The notes under the pieces were generated by a model that worked only from the letters and a program-made list of their open reading frames with translations, ran no database searches and was not told the DNA's origin. From contig NC_079515.1 of NCBI RefSeq assembly GCF_000801105.2, positions 30,341,407 to 30,405,406 of the forward strand: a stretch of DNA of 64,000 nt, written 5' to 3'. Positions within the stretch are counted from its first letter, which is position 1. Each line of letters starts with the position of its first letter. This document shows, in pieces, positions 31,292 through 43,626 of this stretch. The translations under genes were made by a program, and so were the position numbers. Source of the DNA: Raphanus sativus. Lineage: Eukaryota > Streptophyta > Magnoliopsida > Brassicales > Brassicaceae.

Positions 31292-33698
31292 ATGGCACCA
31301 ATAAAAGATCTCATATCCAAGTTCTCAGATTTCAAGAACAACAAGAAACTTATTATCTCCTCCGCCGTCTTAGCATTGGTGTTATTTTCCGCCGTCGTTG
31401 GAGTCGCCGTCACAAAATCAAACCAAAGCAAAAACCAAAGAATCCCAACGCTATCTCCAACATCACACGCCGTTTTGAAATCCGCTTGCAGCTCAACTCT
31501 TTACCCGGAGCTCTGTTTCTCCGCCGTGGCAGCCACCGGGAGGAAGTTGACGTCAGATAAGGACGTCATCGAAGCGTCGCTGAACCTAACCACAAACGCC
31601 GTGAAACACAATTACTTTGCCGTCAGGAAGCTTATCACTAAAAGAAAGGGCTTGACGGCGCGTGAGGTAACAGCGCTTCATGACTGTTTGGAGACTATTG
31701 ATGAGACGTTAGATGAGCTTCACGTGGCGGTGGAGGATCTTCATCAGTATCCTAAAGGAAAATCTCTGAGGAAACATGCTGATGATCTGAAAACCCTAAT
31801 TAGCTCATCCATTACTAACCAAGGAACTTGCCTTGAAGGCTTCTCCTACGACAAAGCAGATCGGAAAGTTCGCAAGGCCTTATTGAAGGGGCAGGTACAT
31901 AAAATTTAATATAAAGTTTTAAATATATATTTAAAACTAAATAGAGGTAGATGTATGAACTTATTATGCATATATACAGCAATTTTTTCAAACGAATAAA
32001 AACAAAATGTAAGAGCTTATTATTGAACCGATGTGAACAGGTACACGTGGAGCACATGTGTAGTAACGCATTAGCAATGATCAAGAACATGACAGAAACC
32101 GACATAGCCAACTTCGAGCTAAAAGACAAGTCCAGCTCCACCAACAACCGCAAACTCAAGGAGCTTACAGGCGACTTAGACGGAGAAGGCTGGCCAAACT
32201 GGTTATCCATCGGAGACAGAAGACTTCTTCAAGAGTCAACGGGGGTGAATGCAGACGCCACAGTGGCGGCTGATGGAAGCGGTGATTTTACGACGGTTGT
32301 GGCGGCTGTAGAAGCTGCGCCGGAGAAGAGTAACAAAAGGTATGTGATACATATAAAAGCAGGAGTTTACAGAGAGAATGTGGAAGTGTCCAAGAAGAAG
32401 AAGAATATAATGTTTTTGGGAGATGGTCGAGGAAAGACTATTATCACCGGAAAGAGAAACGTCGTTGACGGAAGCACCACTTTCCACTCAGCTACCGTTG
32501 GTATACTCTCCCTCTGAATTTAAATAATTGATGTTTAGTTTTTATAATGTTTTTTTTATTTGCTCAAAAAAAAAGATGTTTAGTTTTTATATTCTATTTA
32601 AAAAATTCATTCTAAAATTCAAAGTAAAAGATTTAAATTTAAAATAAAATATAACTAAAATAGGGAATATAAGTGGTATAATTTATTAGAAAACTAATAA
32701 AACATTAAAATATTAAAAGAAAACTCAAAAATAATAATAAAAATTTTATTTTGTTTAGTATGTGTATGTGAAAAATCTAAAACAGCAACTTTTAAATATT
32801 CTAATTATTCATTTTCCTGTTTTAATTCTTCATTATGCAACTACTAACACATTTAATGTTTAAAAAAAATACATATAATGTTTTTTTTATATTTTTATAA
32901 AATTCCAAAATAGTACTTCAAGGACTTTCGGAGTACGTACCACGTAACTATCACATGAGAAACATATTTTCACGTTAATTTATGTTTCGTTTTCTTGTGA
33001 ATGTAGCTGCTGTCGGTGAAAGATTCTTAGCGCGTGACATCACATTCCAAAACACGGCGGGTCCGTCAAAACATCAGGCGGTGGCTCTTCGGGTCGGATC
33101 AGACTTCTCCGCTTTCTACAACTGTGACATGTTAGCATATCAAGACACACTCTACGTCCATTCTAACCGTCAATTCTTCGTCAAATGTCACATAGCCGGG
33201 ACCGTTGACTTTATCTTCGGAAATGCAGCCGCGGTTTTACAAAACTGTGTTATAAACGCACGCCGACCAAACTCCAACCAGAAAAACATGGTCACGGCTC
33301 AAGGCCGGTCGGACCCAAACCAGAACACTGGAATTGTGATTCAGAACTGTAAGATTGGTGCTACGTCAGATCTTCTGGCTGTGAAAGGAAGTTTTTCGAC
33401 GTATCTTGGTCGTCCTTGGAAACAATATTCAAGAACGGTGATAATGCAGTCGGATATCTCCGACGTGATCCGACCCGAAGGATGGCTTGAGTGGAGCGGA
33501 GATTTTGCGTTGGATACTTTAACTTATAGAGAGTATTTGAACAGAGGAGCAGGGGCTGGAACTGCAAATAGAGTAAAGTGGAAGGGCTATGAGGTGATTA
33601 CGAATGTTACAGAAGCTCAGCAGTATACGGCTGGTCAGTTTATTGGTGGTGAAGGCTGGTTAGGTTCGACAGGTTTCCCTTTCTCGCTAAGTCTTTGA
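31292..33698 (+). CDS. PME1: Pectin methylesterase with PMEI pro-region (PME1-like)
   Basis: Three exons, 31292-31894, 32041-32500 and 33007-33698; 584 residues. A cytosolic basic N-terminus precedes a signal anchor (residues ~19-41, IISSAVLALVLFSAVVGVAV). The inhibitor-like pro-region (PMEI, residues ~62-225, with CSSTLYPELCFSA) ends near the dibasic processing motif RRLL (in GDRRLLQEST), where a subtilase usually releases the enzyme. The pectinesterase domain has the catalytic pair D401 (QDTLYVHSNRQF) and D422 (GTVDFIFGNA), and GRPWKQYSRTV. It removes methyl esters from cell-wall homogalacturonan, letting calcium crosslink the wall. A tandem neighbour PME2 follows. The symbol is by synteny and length (Arabidopsis PME1, At1g53840), from memory. 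A long AT-rich second intron (~505 bp) separates the pro-region from the catalytic residues. Confidence 0.95.
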
Positions 33699-34608
33699 TA
33701 TTTTTATTATTTGAATTATTAATTTATCTTCCATTATTAATCAATAAAGTATGAATTTGATAAAATTATAATGTTACTCTTATGAGGTTAAGCCATTGCA
33801 AAGTTAACATACCTAGTTTTATCTTACTCATATCAATATGAATTTTCATGTCATTCTACCGAGCCAAGGCAGTGTTCAAACTATAAACCCGGGTAGATTG
33901 AAACCGACTTAAACCCAATTTTGGAAAACCAACCGAAGTTCAAACTTTAGACACTCCATTAATGGATTGTTTAACTAGTTCGGATTCATCAAGTAATATA
34001 ACCAGGACTCATGTGTTCGAAGCCCAATATTGGTGCTGTCACTTGTCGGATTTAAGACCTCAATAGATAAGATGGACCACTTGTTAGACATGCACATGGC
34101 CATTTCAATGTTGCAAGATAATCTTCTTTTTGTTTTCAATTTTCTTCTTGTTTGTATACATTTTAAGAGTTAGTTGTATTATTCTTCTTTCCAATGTGTA
34201 TACTTGAAAAAATGTACCAGTTAGTTGAATGTGGTTCCTCCTTTTGAGCCTACTGCGAAATAAAGAGAGTTGACTTTTGACTTATTTTGGGTTATTACAC
34301 TTTAATATGAACTTTAGTTATGCGTTATGAATGTGTTAGAAGAGACATGGTATTTGACCCAAGAAAAAAAAAAAAGAGACATGGTATTGTTGCACTTGAT
34401 TGGATAGACAAAAAAGGTTACGTAATGGAGTTTAGTATAGTTTATAATCAAGTTACGTAATTAAATAGTGATACTTGCTTAATCATGAATCTCCACATGC
34501 AAATCGATCGATCAACTGTCACACACTCGCACACTTGCACCCACCAAGAAAGCACCATGGAGCTAGCGCGTCACATTCATATATTCACTTTCGCTTGGTT
34601 CCACACTT
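33699..34608. other. Intergenic spacer between PME1 and PME2
   Basis: No gene. AATAAAG near 33744 may serve as a PME1 poly-A signal. A B-box-like GTGTTCGAAGCCC near 34015 suggests SINE debris but is not enough to call an element. Confidence 0.4.
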
Positions 34609-34616
34609 TATAAAAG
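34609..34616 (+). promoter_or_regulatory. TATA box of PME2
   Basis: TATAAAAG about 118 bases before the PME2 ATG, a good match to the plant consensus in a spacer that is otherwise not T/A-structured here. Confidence 0.6.
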
Positions 34617-34733
34617 ACAACAACACATGTTCCTCTGACAGAACAACAACAGAACATAAAAGTAAATCTCTGTAATAAGAAAAACCCAGAAACCAAAGAA
34701 AGGAGCTTGCTTTAGGCCACTTATAGAAAGATC

Positions 34734-36585
34734 ATGGATTCAGTGAAATCCTTCAAAGGATATGGAAAAGTAGACGAAGCTCAAGATCTAGCATTAAAGA
34801 AAAAGACAAGAAAACGTCTGATTCTACTAACCGTCTCCGGCGTAATCCTCGTCGCGGTGATAATCGCCGCCGTGGTGGGCACCGTGGTCCACAACAAGAA
34901 CAAGAACTCACCCGAGCCAACACCGACTTCACCTCCCGAGTTATCACCGTCCACTTCGCTCAAAACCATTTGCAGCGTGACACGTTACCCCGAATCTTGC
35001 TTCAACAGCATCTCAAAGCTTCCATCTTCCAACACGACAGATCCTGAGGCTCTGTTCAAGCTCTCGCTAAAGGTAATCATCGACGAGCTCGACGGGATTT
35101 CCGATTTACCGGAGAAGCTATCGAAGGAGACGGATGACGCGAGGATCAAATCTGCGTTGAGGGTGTGCGGGAATCTGATCGAAGACGCGTTAGATCGGCT
35201 CAACGACACCGTTTCGGCCGTGGACGACGAGAGCAAGAAGACTCTAAACTCGTCGACAATAACCGACCTCAAGACATGGCTAAGCGCGACCGTGACGGAC
35301 CACGAGACGTGTTTCGACGCTATAGACGAGCTGGCCGCGAACAAGACGGAGTACGCGAACTCGACGATCACTCAGCAGCTCAGATCCGCGATGAGCAGCT
35401 CCACGGAGTTCACGAGCAACAGCCTCGCCATCGTGTCGAAGATCCTCGCCGCGATTAGCGACTTCGGGATCCCGATCCACGGGAGGAGGAGACGGCTTTT
35501 GACGAGTCAGCAGCAGCAGGAGATCCCGGAGTGGGCAAGGCGGAGGTTGTTGCAGACGGAGGGTTTGAAGCCTGACGTGACGGTGGCGGCTGATGGAACC
35601 GGAGATGTGAAGACGGTGAACGAAGCGGTGGCTATGGTGCCGAAGAAGAGCTTGAAGATGTTTGTGATACACGTGAAAGCTGGGAGGTACGTTGAGAATG
35701 TTGTGATGGATAAGGGTAAGTGGAATGTTATGATCTACGGCGACGGGAAAGACAAAACGATTATCTCCGGCGGTAAGAACTTCATCGACGGGACCCCGAC
35801 TTACGAAACGGCGACGTTCGGTAAGTGATTAAACGACCGCGTTTTGATATATTTTGGTTTATTTCGGTTTATTTTGATTTATTTTGGTTTATTGTGGTTT
35901 AATTGCAGCTATACAAGGGAAAGGATTTATAATGAAGGACATCGCAATAATAAACACCTCCGGAGCAGCGAAACACCAGGCGGTGGCGTTCCGATCAGGC
36001 TCCGACTTCTCCGTTTACTACCAGTGCTCATTCGACGGGTTCCAAGACACGCTCTACCCTCACTCCAACCGCCAGTTCTACCGCAACTGCGACGTCACGG
36101 GGACCATCGACTTCATCTTCGGAAGCGCCGCAGTGGTTTTCCAAGACTGCAAGATCATGCCACGTCAGCCTCTCGGGAACCAGTTCAACACCATAACGGC
36201 TCAGGGGAAGAAAGATCCTAACCAGATCTCCGGCATGTCGATCCAGCGGTGCAGCATATACGCCAACGGGAACGTGACCGCTCCGACGTACCTCGGCCGG
36301 CCGTGGAAGGAGTTTTCCACGACGGTGATTATGGAGACGGAGATCGGACCGGTGGTTAAACCTGTCGGGTGGATGGCGTGGGTTAGCGGCGTCGATCCGC
36401 CGGCGAGTATTGTGTACGGTGAGTACAAGAATACGGGTCCTGGTTCGGATGTGACAATGAGAGTTAAATGGGCCGGGTATAAAGCGGTTATGACCGCGGA
36501 TGAGGCAGCTAAGTTTACGGTGGCTACGCTTTTACATGGCGGTGACTGGATACCGGCGACGGGAGTGACGCATCAGCTGTCTTGA
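34734..36585 (+). CDS. PME2: Pectin methylesterase with PMEI pro-region (PME2-like)
   Basis: Two exons, 34734-35820 and 35909-36585; 587 residues. A signal anchor lies at residues ~28-50 (LILLTVSGVILVAVIIAAVV). The PMEI pro-region follows a Pro/Ser linker (about 75-260), then two dibasic processing sites, RRRRLL and RRRLL, flank a Gln-rich spacer. The catalytic domain has D409 (QDTLYPHSNRQF) and D430 (GTIDFIFGSA) plus GRPWKEFSTTV. Same cell-wall reaction as PME1. Exon 1 is clearly GC-richer than the flanks. The 88-base intron is made of TTTATTTTGG-type repeats. It lies ~1 kb downstream of PME1 in the same orientation and is convergent with PAE1. Relative to PME1 it lacks one intron (the one inside the pro-region). 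The symbol is by synteny with At1g53830, from memory. Confidence 0.95.
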
Positions 36586-36930
36586 ATTTAGTGAGATTAT
36601 TAATACTTTGATTTATAGATTTTTCTTTTATATGAGAACATCTGATTTCGATCTACATGTACCTTTTTTTTTTTAATTTGTTTGACACGGTTGTATGGTT
36701 TGTATTTTATCAAAACTTGGTTGTACTTTTGTGTCTTTCTGATATGAGATAATAGTTGAAGTTTTATAATCCGAGAAAGGTACTGAAAGATTCTCTTACA
36801 CAACAGAGACTAAACTGTCTCATGAAACATCAGTTTCTCTAGCAGACAAAGTGAAAGAAAGCCACTTGGTGACAAGATTCGAAGTAGACGCAAAGGTGAT
36901 TAGATACATCACCCGTATTGAGAGTCTCCC
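36586..36930. terminator. Shared 3' region of convergent PME2 and PAE1
   Basis: About 345 bases lie between the PME2 stop (36585) and the PAE1 stop (36931). Transcripts from both sides are expected to end, and probably overlap, here. T-rich around 36668. Confidence 0.45.
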
Positions 36931-38502
36931 TCAAAGACGACTAATGACTGCTTCAACTTCCTGCGGAGTGTAGAGATGGTAAGCTGGAGCTACCTTGGCA
37001 ATGTCCACATTGTTTGGAGTCACCTACACAGACAATTACAATTAGATTGGGACCTAAAGCTTCTGTAAACTTTAAGAGTGAAAGGTTTTATACCTTTTCT
37101 TCCATAACTTGCTTGAGGATAGATACAGCGATCGTCTCAGCTTCATCAAGTGACAGATCCTGCGATAAAGTTACGGAAACAACAAGAGTAAGGGGGTGTA
37201 ATCAGATTGAGAAGTTATTGTATAGATTCTCATGTTACTTTGTTGAATTGCTCTTGAAGAGAGCTATCAGCTCCTTCTGATCCTGAACCAATCGCCTTTG
37301 CATTGCACTGCCAGAACGTTCCAGACGGATCCGTGTAGTATCTGCAACAAGACCAAGTCAGTTTGACAATGTGATGAACTAACTTACCAACAAGTGAGGA
37401 TAAGTATTAGTGAATAATAACCACTTACAAGCTCGGTCCATTTTCATCATGACCAGCAATGAGAAGGGAGACTCCAAACGGCCGAGACTGTATTAACATT
37501 GATGGAAAAAAAAAGTGAACTAGTAGTACTCATGATCGAATATAGATTTTCTTTCTACCAAGGTTTTGGTCTAGTAAACAGTGATTCAATCAAATACAGC
37601 CTAAGCCAAGAGATGTGTGAGAAAACAACTAGAGATTCCAGTTTTCATTACCATTGATTCTTCATCTCCTTCACCAAACCGTAAAGCGAGATCACACAGC
37701 GCTTGGGTAGTGGACTCTACAGTCATTGGCTCGCCATACGAGAATCTGTGGTTCTGTACAGAAGGCAAACAAGCAGTCAATAACGTAAAAAGATCTTTTA
37801 ATGCTTAAATGAAGGGATAAAAAATGGGAGAAAGAGAAAGCTCACTTGAGTCTCAACTCTTGCATGCTCAACAAGTGTGCGGGCATCAGCAATTAAGCCG
37901 CTCATGGCACAGCCAATATGGTCATCAATTTCCATAATCTTCTCCACACTGCTCGGCTCCTGAACATTCAAATGCAATAATAGTTTAACATAAACTGAGA
38001 TAGCACATCGTATATCACCAGAAGTAACAAATTAGCCATCCTCTCTCTCTCTCTCTCCAGAAGCCATGTATAATGCAACCATCAGAATTTCAAAACTTTG
38101 AGAAGAGGCAAGTCAATGTAAGCAGGCAAACCAGCAAAGGGGAGGTGATACGCTTCTCGACAGCAAGCACAACTCCCTCTTTTGTCTTGACTCCAATTGC
38201 GGTAGAACCCAGCTGCAGTAAATTCAACACTCATCAGAGATTCGAGAAATATAACCCAAACACAACTAGCTAAGCTATTCCAAATCAGAAACAAAGTGAA
38301 GTAACCTTAATAGCTTCAATGGCATACTCGACTTGGAATAACCTGCCTTCAGGAGAAAAAGTGTTGACTCCTCTGTCATACTCCGTCCTTCCCAACACCA
38401 AACAAAATCACGACAAGCAACGAAGGATTTAAGTGGACCCAGAAGCATAAGAAGATAGATTTTGGGTAAAGAAGGAGAGGAGACAGACCTAGTGAGAAAC
38501 AT
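36931..38502 (-). CDS. PAE1: 20S proteasome subunit alpha type-5 (PAE1-like)
   Basis: Nine coding exons, all GT-AG and in phase: 38489-38502, 38306-38387, 38132-38212, 37846-37959, 37652-37753, 37429-37487, 37239-37341, 37094-37159 and 36931-37023; 237 residues, the length of plant alpha-5. Exon 1 is only 14 bases (MFLTR). The alpha-subunit signature [20 protein letters not shown] is present, then [20 protein letters not shown] and the C-terminal [13 protein letters not shown]. The subunit forms part of the outer gating rings of the 20S core in cytosol and nucleus; no catalytic Thr is expected. The 5' leader before the ATG is a GAA run on the minus strand. Intron 3 holds a CT microsatellite (38042-38058). 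The symbol is by synteny with At1g53850; Arabidopsis also has PAE2. Confidence 0.96.
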
Positions 38503-40095
38503 CTTCTTCTTCTTCTTCTTCTTCGATCTGTACACCCTGCAATAATCAAAACCATTTAACATTAACAGATCTGGGTAAACTATAACAACTTAGGAACAAG
38601 AGAATCGAAACACTTGTTGAGACTAAAGAATCATTACCAGCTCTGATTGATCGGACAAAATCGAAGAAACTGGGATGCTTTTACAAGTTTGTCATAGAGG
38701 TTGGTTCACTTCTTGAACAACAAGTTATATGATCCGAAACACGTCGTTTTGTAATGGGCTTTTACTAAGCCCATTACTCGTGGTTCATGAGAAGGCCTTG
38801 GCTTTTTATTGTTAATTTTGATAACGGACTGGAGTTTTAGTGGGGTTGTTGGATTTTAATGTAACACAATTATGTGGATAAGTAATTTTATTTTATTTTT
38901 CAAAACCACATATTATAAAAAAAAAATTAGTGATTTATAATAGGTTAATTCTATCAAATAGCATTTTTAAGTGTTTTTCATAAAAATAACTCTCAAAAAA
39001 TAAAATGACCAAAATATTCTCTTTTTATTTTGAAACTTCTAATATTTATTTCTTAATTTTTGAAATTTGAAACCACATCTATAAAACATCATCCCTTAAC
39101 TCTGAATTCTAAGTCTAAATTAGTTAATTCTAGAGATATAAATATATATTTATCTTTTAATAAAAAAAACTTTGATCATTTTCTTTTTGAGAATTATTTT
39201 TGTGATAATAAACTAAAAAATATCCAATAAAATTTCTCTTTATAATATTGGTAAGCATTAAGTATTATTTAATCATATGAATTTTACGGTACACTTCGTG
39301 GATTTTGAAAAAAAAAAAAGAATGAATCCGAAACAACAAAATAGTTTTACAAATACTAATTAATATGTATTTTTAACGCACTGTCAGAATTTAAGTGTAG
39401 CAATAAAAGGAAATGACAAAATAGCCCGTCTGAATTATGTTTTCTGCCTGTACACTGTACTCAGTGTCAGAATTTAAGTGTTACAATTAGTTCAAGGAAT
39501 ACAACCAAGCAGAAAAAACAAAAAGAAATGCAAGTAGTGTTGTCTTGTAGATTATGGAGAGGAAGAAAAGCTGTGACTTGTTGCAAGGCTTCTCACCTCT
39601 TTATTTGTCTTTGGTCAGTCTTCTTAAGCTTTTGCATGAGAACAACAATTCAAGTTTAGTCAAACAAGAAAACAACAACAACAACAACAAAACTCCATAA
39701 TACATGAAAACAGTAAGAGCTTACCACTGGTTAATATTTTCTTTTCTTCTCCATTTTTTTTAAATCTTATATTAATGTTAATCATCCACTCTTAAATTCA
39801 AAAAAAAAAAATCTGAGAGTGTTTAGTATGTAGTTATCAAAATGATGCAATACGTGACGTCTAGAAGTTTATAAAATAAACTATTATTATATGTTGTAGT
39901 TGTAGGTGGATTCTAACAAAAAGGTTTTAGTAATCTAAAAATGTAGTTATCCACTAATTCCTTGTTGTATTTCATTGATATTGGAGGAAAAATAACATAA
40001 ATATATTGATATTCCAACACACATAAACAAAATTTCTTGTCATTGTTGTCCATTTGTAAATTGTAATATACTTTCTCTTCTTTGAACTCACTAAG
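38503..40095. other. Spacer between PAE1 and remorin gene
   Basis: The first ~250 bases are the PAE1 5' UTR and promoter on the minus strand, with an UTR intron probable (acceptor-like sequence near 38532-38538). The rest is AT-rich. A CAA run (39673-39690) and a stretch 39520-39660 of higher complexity have no recognised identity. Confidence 0.45.
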
Positions 40096-42011
40096 TTAGT
40101 GACAAGTATTGTTGCAAGGAATACAACCACAAGAACTACGCCCGGAAACCAAATAGCCACGACGGTTTGTTAGCTTCCTCGCCGTTTCAGCTGCTCTCTG
40201 CAATTGCTCAGCATGTTGCTGCCTCGCCGTAACTCTCCAGTCATCCGCTCTCCGGTGAACCGTGTCCATTCTCTTCATCAGTTTCTCTTCAAAATTTGAT
40301 CTCATCTTCTGTATTTTCATCTTAAACAAATACAACACCACCCAAAAAGACAAATTAATTATTAAAAATGTTAAAAATTAGGACTTTCTATAATTTTATA
40401 GCCTACATATTAAAATGATAATGGTTTAATATTAGATATGAACTCTATAAATAAACATATCTTTTTCACATGGGACTTGCACGAGGTACAAGTACAGCTA
40501 CAAAGATACATCATCATCTCTATAAAAAATTTAGGAACTCGAAGACTTTTTGCTTCTGAAGTAACGAAGACTAGTCAATGAAGTCGTGCAAGGGACTTCG
40601 AACATATTACTCTAATGCTGGCGCATGGCTCCACAAATCTATATTACTAGAACAGAACAAAAAAACGTATTTTTATATGGTTCTCTCTCTAAAATATACG
40701 TATTACCATGCACATACCTCGAGTTTCCTGGACTGAGCTTCTGCTTTAGCATTTTGGAGATTCACCCATGCCTGGATCTTGGCTTCTTCTCTTTGATATC
40801 TACAAAAGAAATCAACTTTTTGAGTTTACCAAAATTAAGTTTTAATAGTTAAAAAAAAATGTTTTGATAGTTTAACAAAAAAAAAGGGTTTCAATAGTTT
40901 CTTTCAAGATTCATGTTTATACCTTTGGCAAAACATGATCTTGTCGTCTTCACCATCCCACAAAGCAGCTTTAGACTCTGAAACACTTCTCCGCAACTCA
41001 CTTTCCATATCCAAATGACTCAAGCTCTTAGATATCTCTTGTTCTTCCCCTTCCCTCGAGTTCCAAAGAGTGACCGAGTTATAATACTGAGTCGCTGCTG
41101 ACCCACTGAGTCGTAGCTTGTCGGCGAACTCGGAGATGTCTATAACGTTTTTGGTTTCTGTTAACGGGCCAGACATTTTCGAAGGCGTGTTGTGTCTCGC
41201 CGGAGACATGCTTTTAAACGGCGTGTGACATCTTGAAGCCGTTACGCTTCCGGTTGGTGTCATCTCTATGTCTCTGTGTTGAACTTGAGCTTCTTCCTCG
41301 AACTCTCTGAATATAAACCCTTCCGTTGATGGGAGCACTTCGTTTGCTAACTTATCTACAAGAACACAGAATCAAAAAAAGATCTGAAACTTTTCATGAA
41401 ATCTATTAAAAAGGGTTTCTTCCTTTGTACGTACCTTTGAGTACAAGATCTGGTGGAGATAATGAGACTTTCTCCTCTGTAACCCTAGACTTCTCCGAGT
41501 AAACAACTTTGAGGGAATGTGCCGGAGATTCCTGACCGGAGGTGACCCATTTCTCTGCATCGACCCATTTAGAAGGGAAGTTTCTTCTTCTCCCAGAGAC
41601 ATTGCTGCTGAAGCTGAAGACTCCTCTACCTGGAGTGCAAGGAGACTCCATTAGCATCACTCTTCTCTGTCCGCTGCTTCTTCCTTCTCCAATGCTCTTT
41701 TGTGATGAGAAACTCTGTCTTCTTTCGTTTACCATCTCATTGCTGCTGCTGCTTAGGTCTGCATTTTTATTTAGGTTGATTCTGCTTATAAGCGAGTCTT
41801 CTGCAAATGGGTTTGTGCTCATTCTTGGCTCCACATCTAAAGTTTTCTCCTGAAAACAAACAAAGAAAGAAAGAAAGAGAGATTCAATAACAAGAAACAG
41901 GAGAGGAGTATTAAAGACAAGAAAAGACATTGTTTCTTTTACCATACTAGGAGGAAACAAAGACTGAGTTTGAAGATGGAGTTTGGTGTTGTTGTTTCTT
42001 GTGATGTCCAT
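40096..42011 (-). CDS. Remorin family protein with C-terminal Cys anchor (At1g53860-like)
   Basis: Five coding exons: 41943-42011, 41435-41849, 40923-41355, 40718-40799 and 40096-40320; 407 residues. The long, Ser-rich disordered N-terminal region includes MESPCTPGRGVFSF and SPARHNTPSKM, typical of group-6 long remorins. The Remorin_C domain is a C-terminal coiled coil (from REEAKIQAWVNLQNAKAEA through KMRSNFEEKLMKRMDTVHRR to RAAETARKL). The last residues, SSCGCIPCNNTCH, are Cys-rich, fitting the S-acylated membrane anchor of remorins. Remorins organise plasma-membrane nanodomains in signalling and pathogen responses. The exon 1 start (MDITRNNNTKL) was chosen as the only in-frame ATG before the splice. 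Syntenic match from memory. Confidence 0.9.
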
Positions 42012-43626
42012 GAGTTTTCTTTGTTTTGTTTCTTCTCTTGTGTTTTTTGTGTTCTTATCTTGCTTAACTAGTTGTCTGCATCTAATGTAGCAGTTCTATT
42101 GTTGTAAAAGAGCTATAGAAAGTGAAGTAATTTAAAAAATGGCATTAGCTTTTAGATGTCTATAGGAAAAAAGGCTTGACCAGTCTTTTTAGATTGGACC
42201 ATTGGATTCTATATTTTCATTTTTTTTTCTCTTACTTATCTTGTATTATTCTATACTAGACTTTGGATTCTAATCGGAAACACTAAAGAATGATATAACT
42301 ATAAATGTTCACGATAAACATTCTGCTCTTTTGCAATTTATCAGTTAAAAGTTAAAACCATAAAAAATGTTAGTATGTTATCGAGCTATATAAACATTGA
42401 TTTTGAGTGGTTGGGTCATGAAGAACATCTCTAATGTGTTTTCCTCGAAACGACTATATTGATTCAAACCATTCAACCAAAATGTTATACAAGATTTTCC
42501 AGATAACACATAACTATAAAAGCTAAAATTTTCCATATAACAATTTAAAATCTAACAACACAGTACACTGATAAAAATGAAGATTAAACATGATAAGAAG
42601 GATAGAAAGAGAAACCACCAAGGATCGAACGTTATTAAGGATGTTGAAGCCCTCACTCTTTATTTTGCTCCAATCCACTTCATATCACTTAGGAGACATG
42701 AGTAGGAAAGTAGGAAACATGAAACAGCCACATATGATAATGGTGTTTTTATTGTAATTTGCTAGTTGTGAATGTTGGCGCGGCTATGCACATAAGCATG
42801 AAGGCCGTAAAGACGAGGCACGTGATGACTTGAAGGATATCCATCCAGTTGCCAGCTCGAAGATCAATGTAAAGCTATTGACAGAAAAGAATTTACCAGG
42901 TCGAACTCTTCAGCGAACCCAAAACTGAAGAACACCGTCACAGAATGAAGATGAAGGGACACAACTAGAGAGATGACATTGACGAGTAGATGAAGAAAAC
43001 TCTGAAGGCACACCCAATTATTTATTCTAGAAGTTCGTTCTATATTGGTAAGGGTTTTGGTTTCTAATCCTTCAAAGCACTTTCTCTATTGGCAAAGTTT
43101 ATGGTTAAGAACTTTGATGTACACTTCCTTGCACGTTTTCTACTATTATCAACTGACATCCTTCTTTGTCTTCAATATTCAACAGATTGTGTCAAGACAT
43201 TAATACAAAAAAACAATATGTCATGAACAGCTTATCTCACGATCTTCAAATAATTCAAGCATATGTCACGATTCCAAATTCTAATCTTCTTGACTTCTAT
43301 TCTATCATGCATTGTCAGGATTCAGTTTATGTTATAGCCTCAACCTCCTATATATATATTTCAAAACTTTCACTTACCTCCTACGGATGGAAATGAAACG
43401 AGAAATCTCGAAACGAGAACATTCTTTATTACACAGGATCTCGAACAATTGAAGTCATTAGGATGCAAATCAACACCCTTATCAAGGCAAGCATGACAAG
43501 CCCAAGATTATGGGTTAGTGAGTTCACAAGCCCATATTATCTAGGCCATTTAATTAGAATTTTAACCAAGATGGATGCCTATAATGGCCCTATATACATA
43601 TATTTATGGTAGAGATTTAAGAAAGG
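42012..43626. other. Upstream region of the remorin gene, no gene seen
   Basis: The first few hundred bases should be promoter. No ORF of note; the frame at 43166-43396 lacks any recognisable domain. Confidence 0.45.

Noticed and set aside
34005..34030. B-box-like GTGTTCGAAGCCC, possible tRNA or SINE
   Set aside because: No cloverleaf could be drawn and no clear A box or ends; too weak to call.
35165..35672. Long overlapping ORFs in other frames of PME2 (35165-35458 plus, 35280-35672 minus)
   Set aside because: Shadow frames of a GC-rich exon; Arg/His-rich with no domain.
41542..41853. Plus-strand ORF opposite the remorin gene
   Set aside because: Ser/Leu-rich antisense of a remorin exon; the minus strand has consistent splicing and domain.
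42605..42625. B-box-like GTTCGATCC on the minus strand near 42610
   Set aside because: No A box at the right distance, no tail and no duplication; probably chance.
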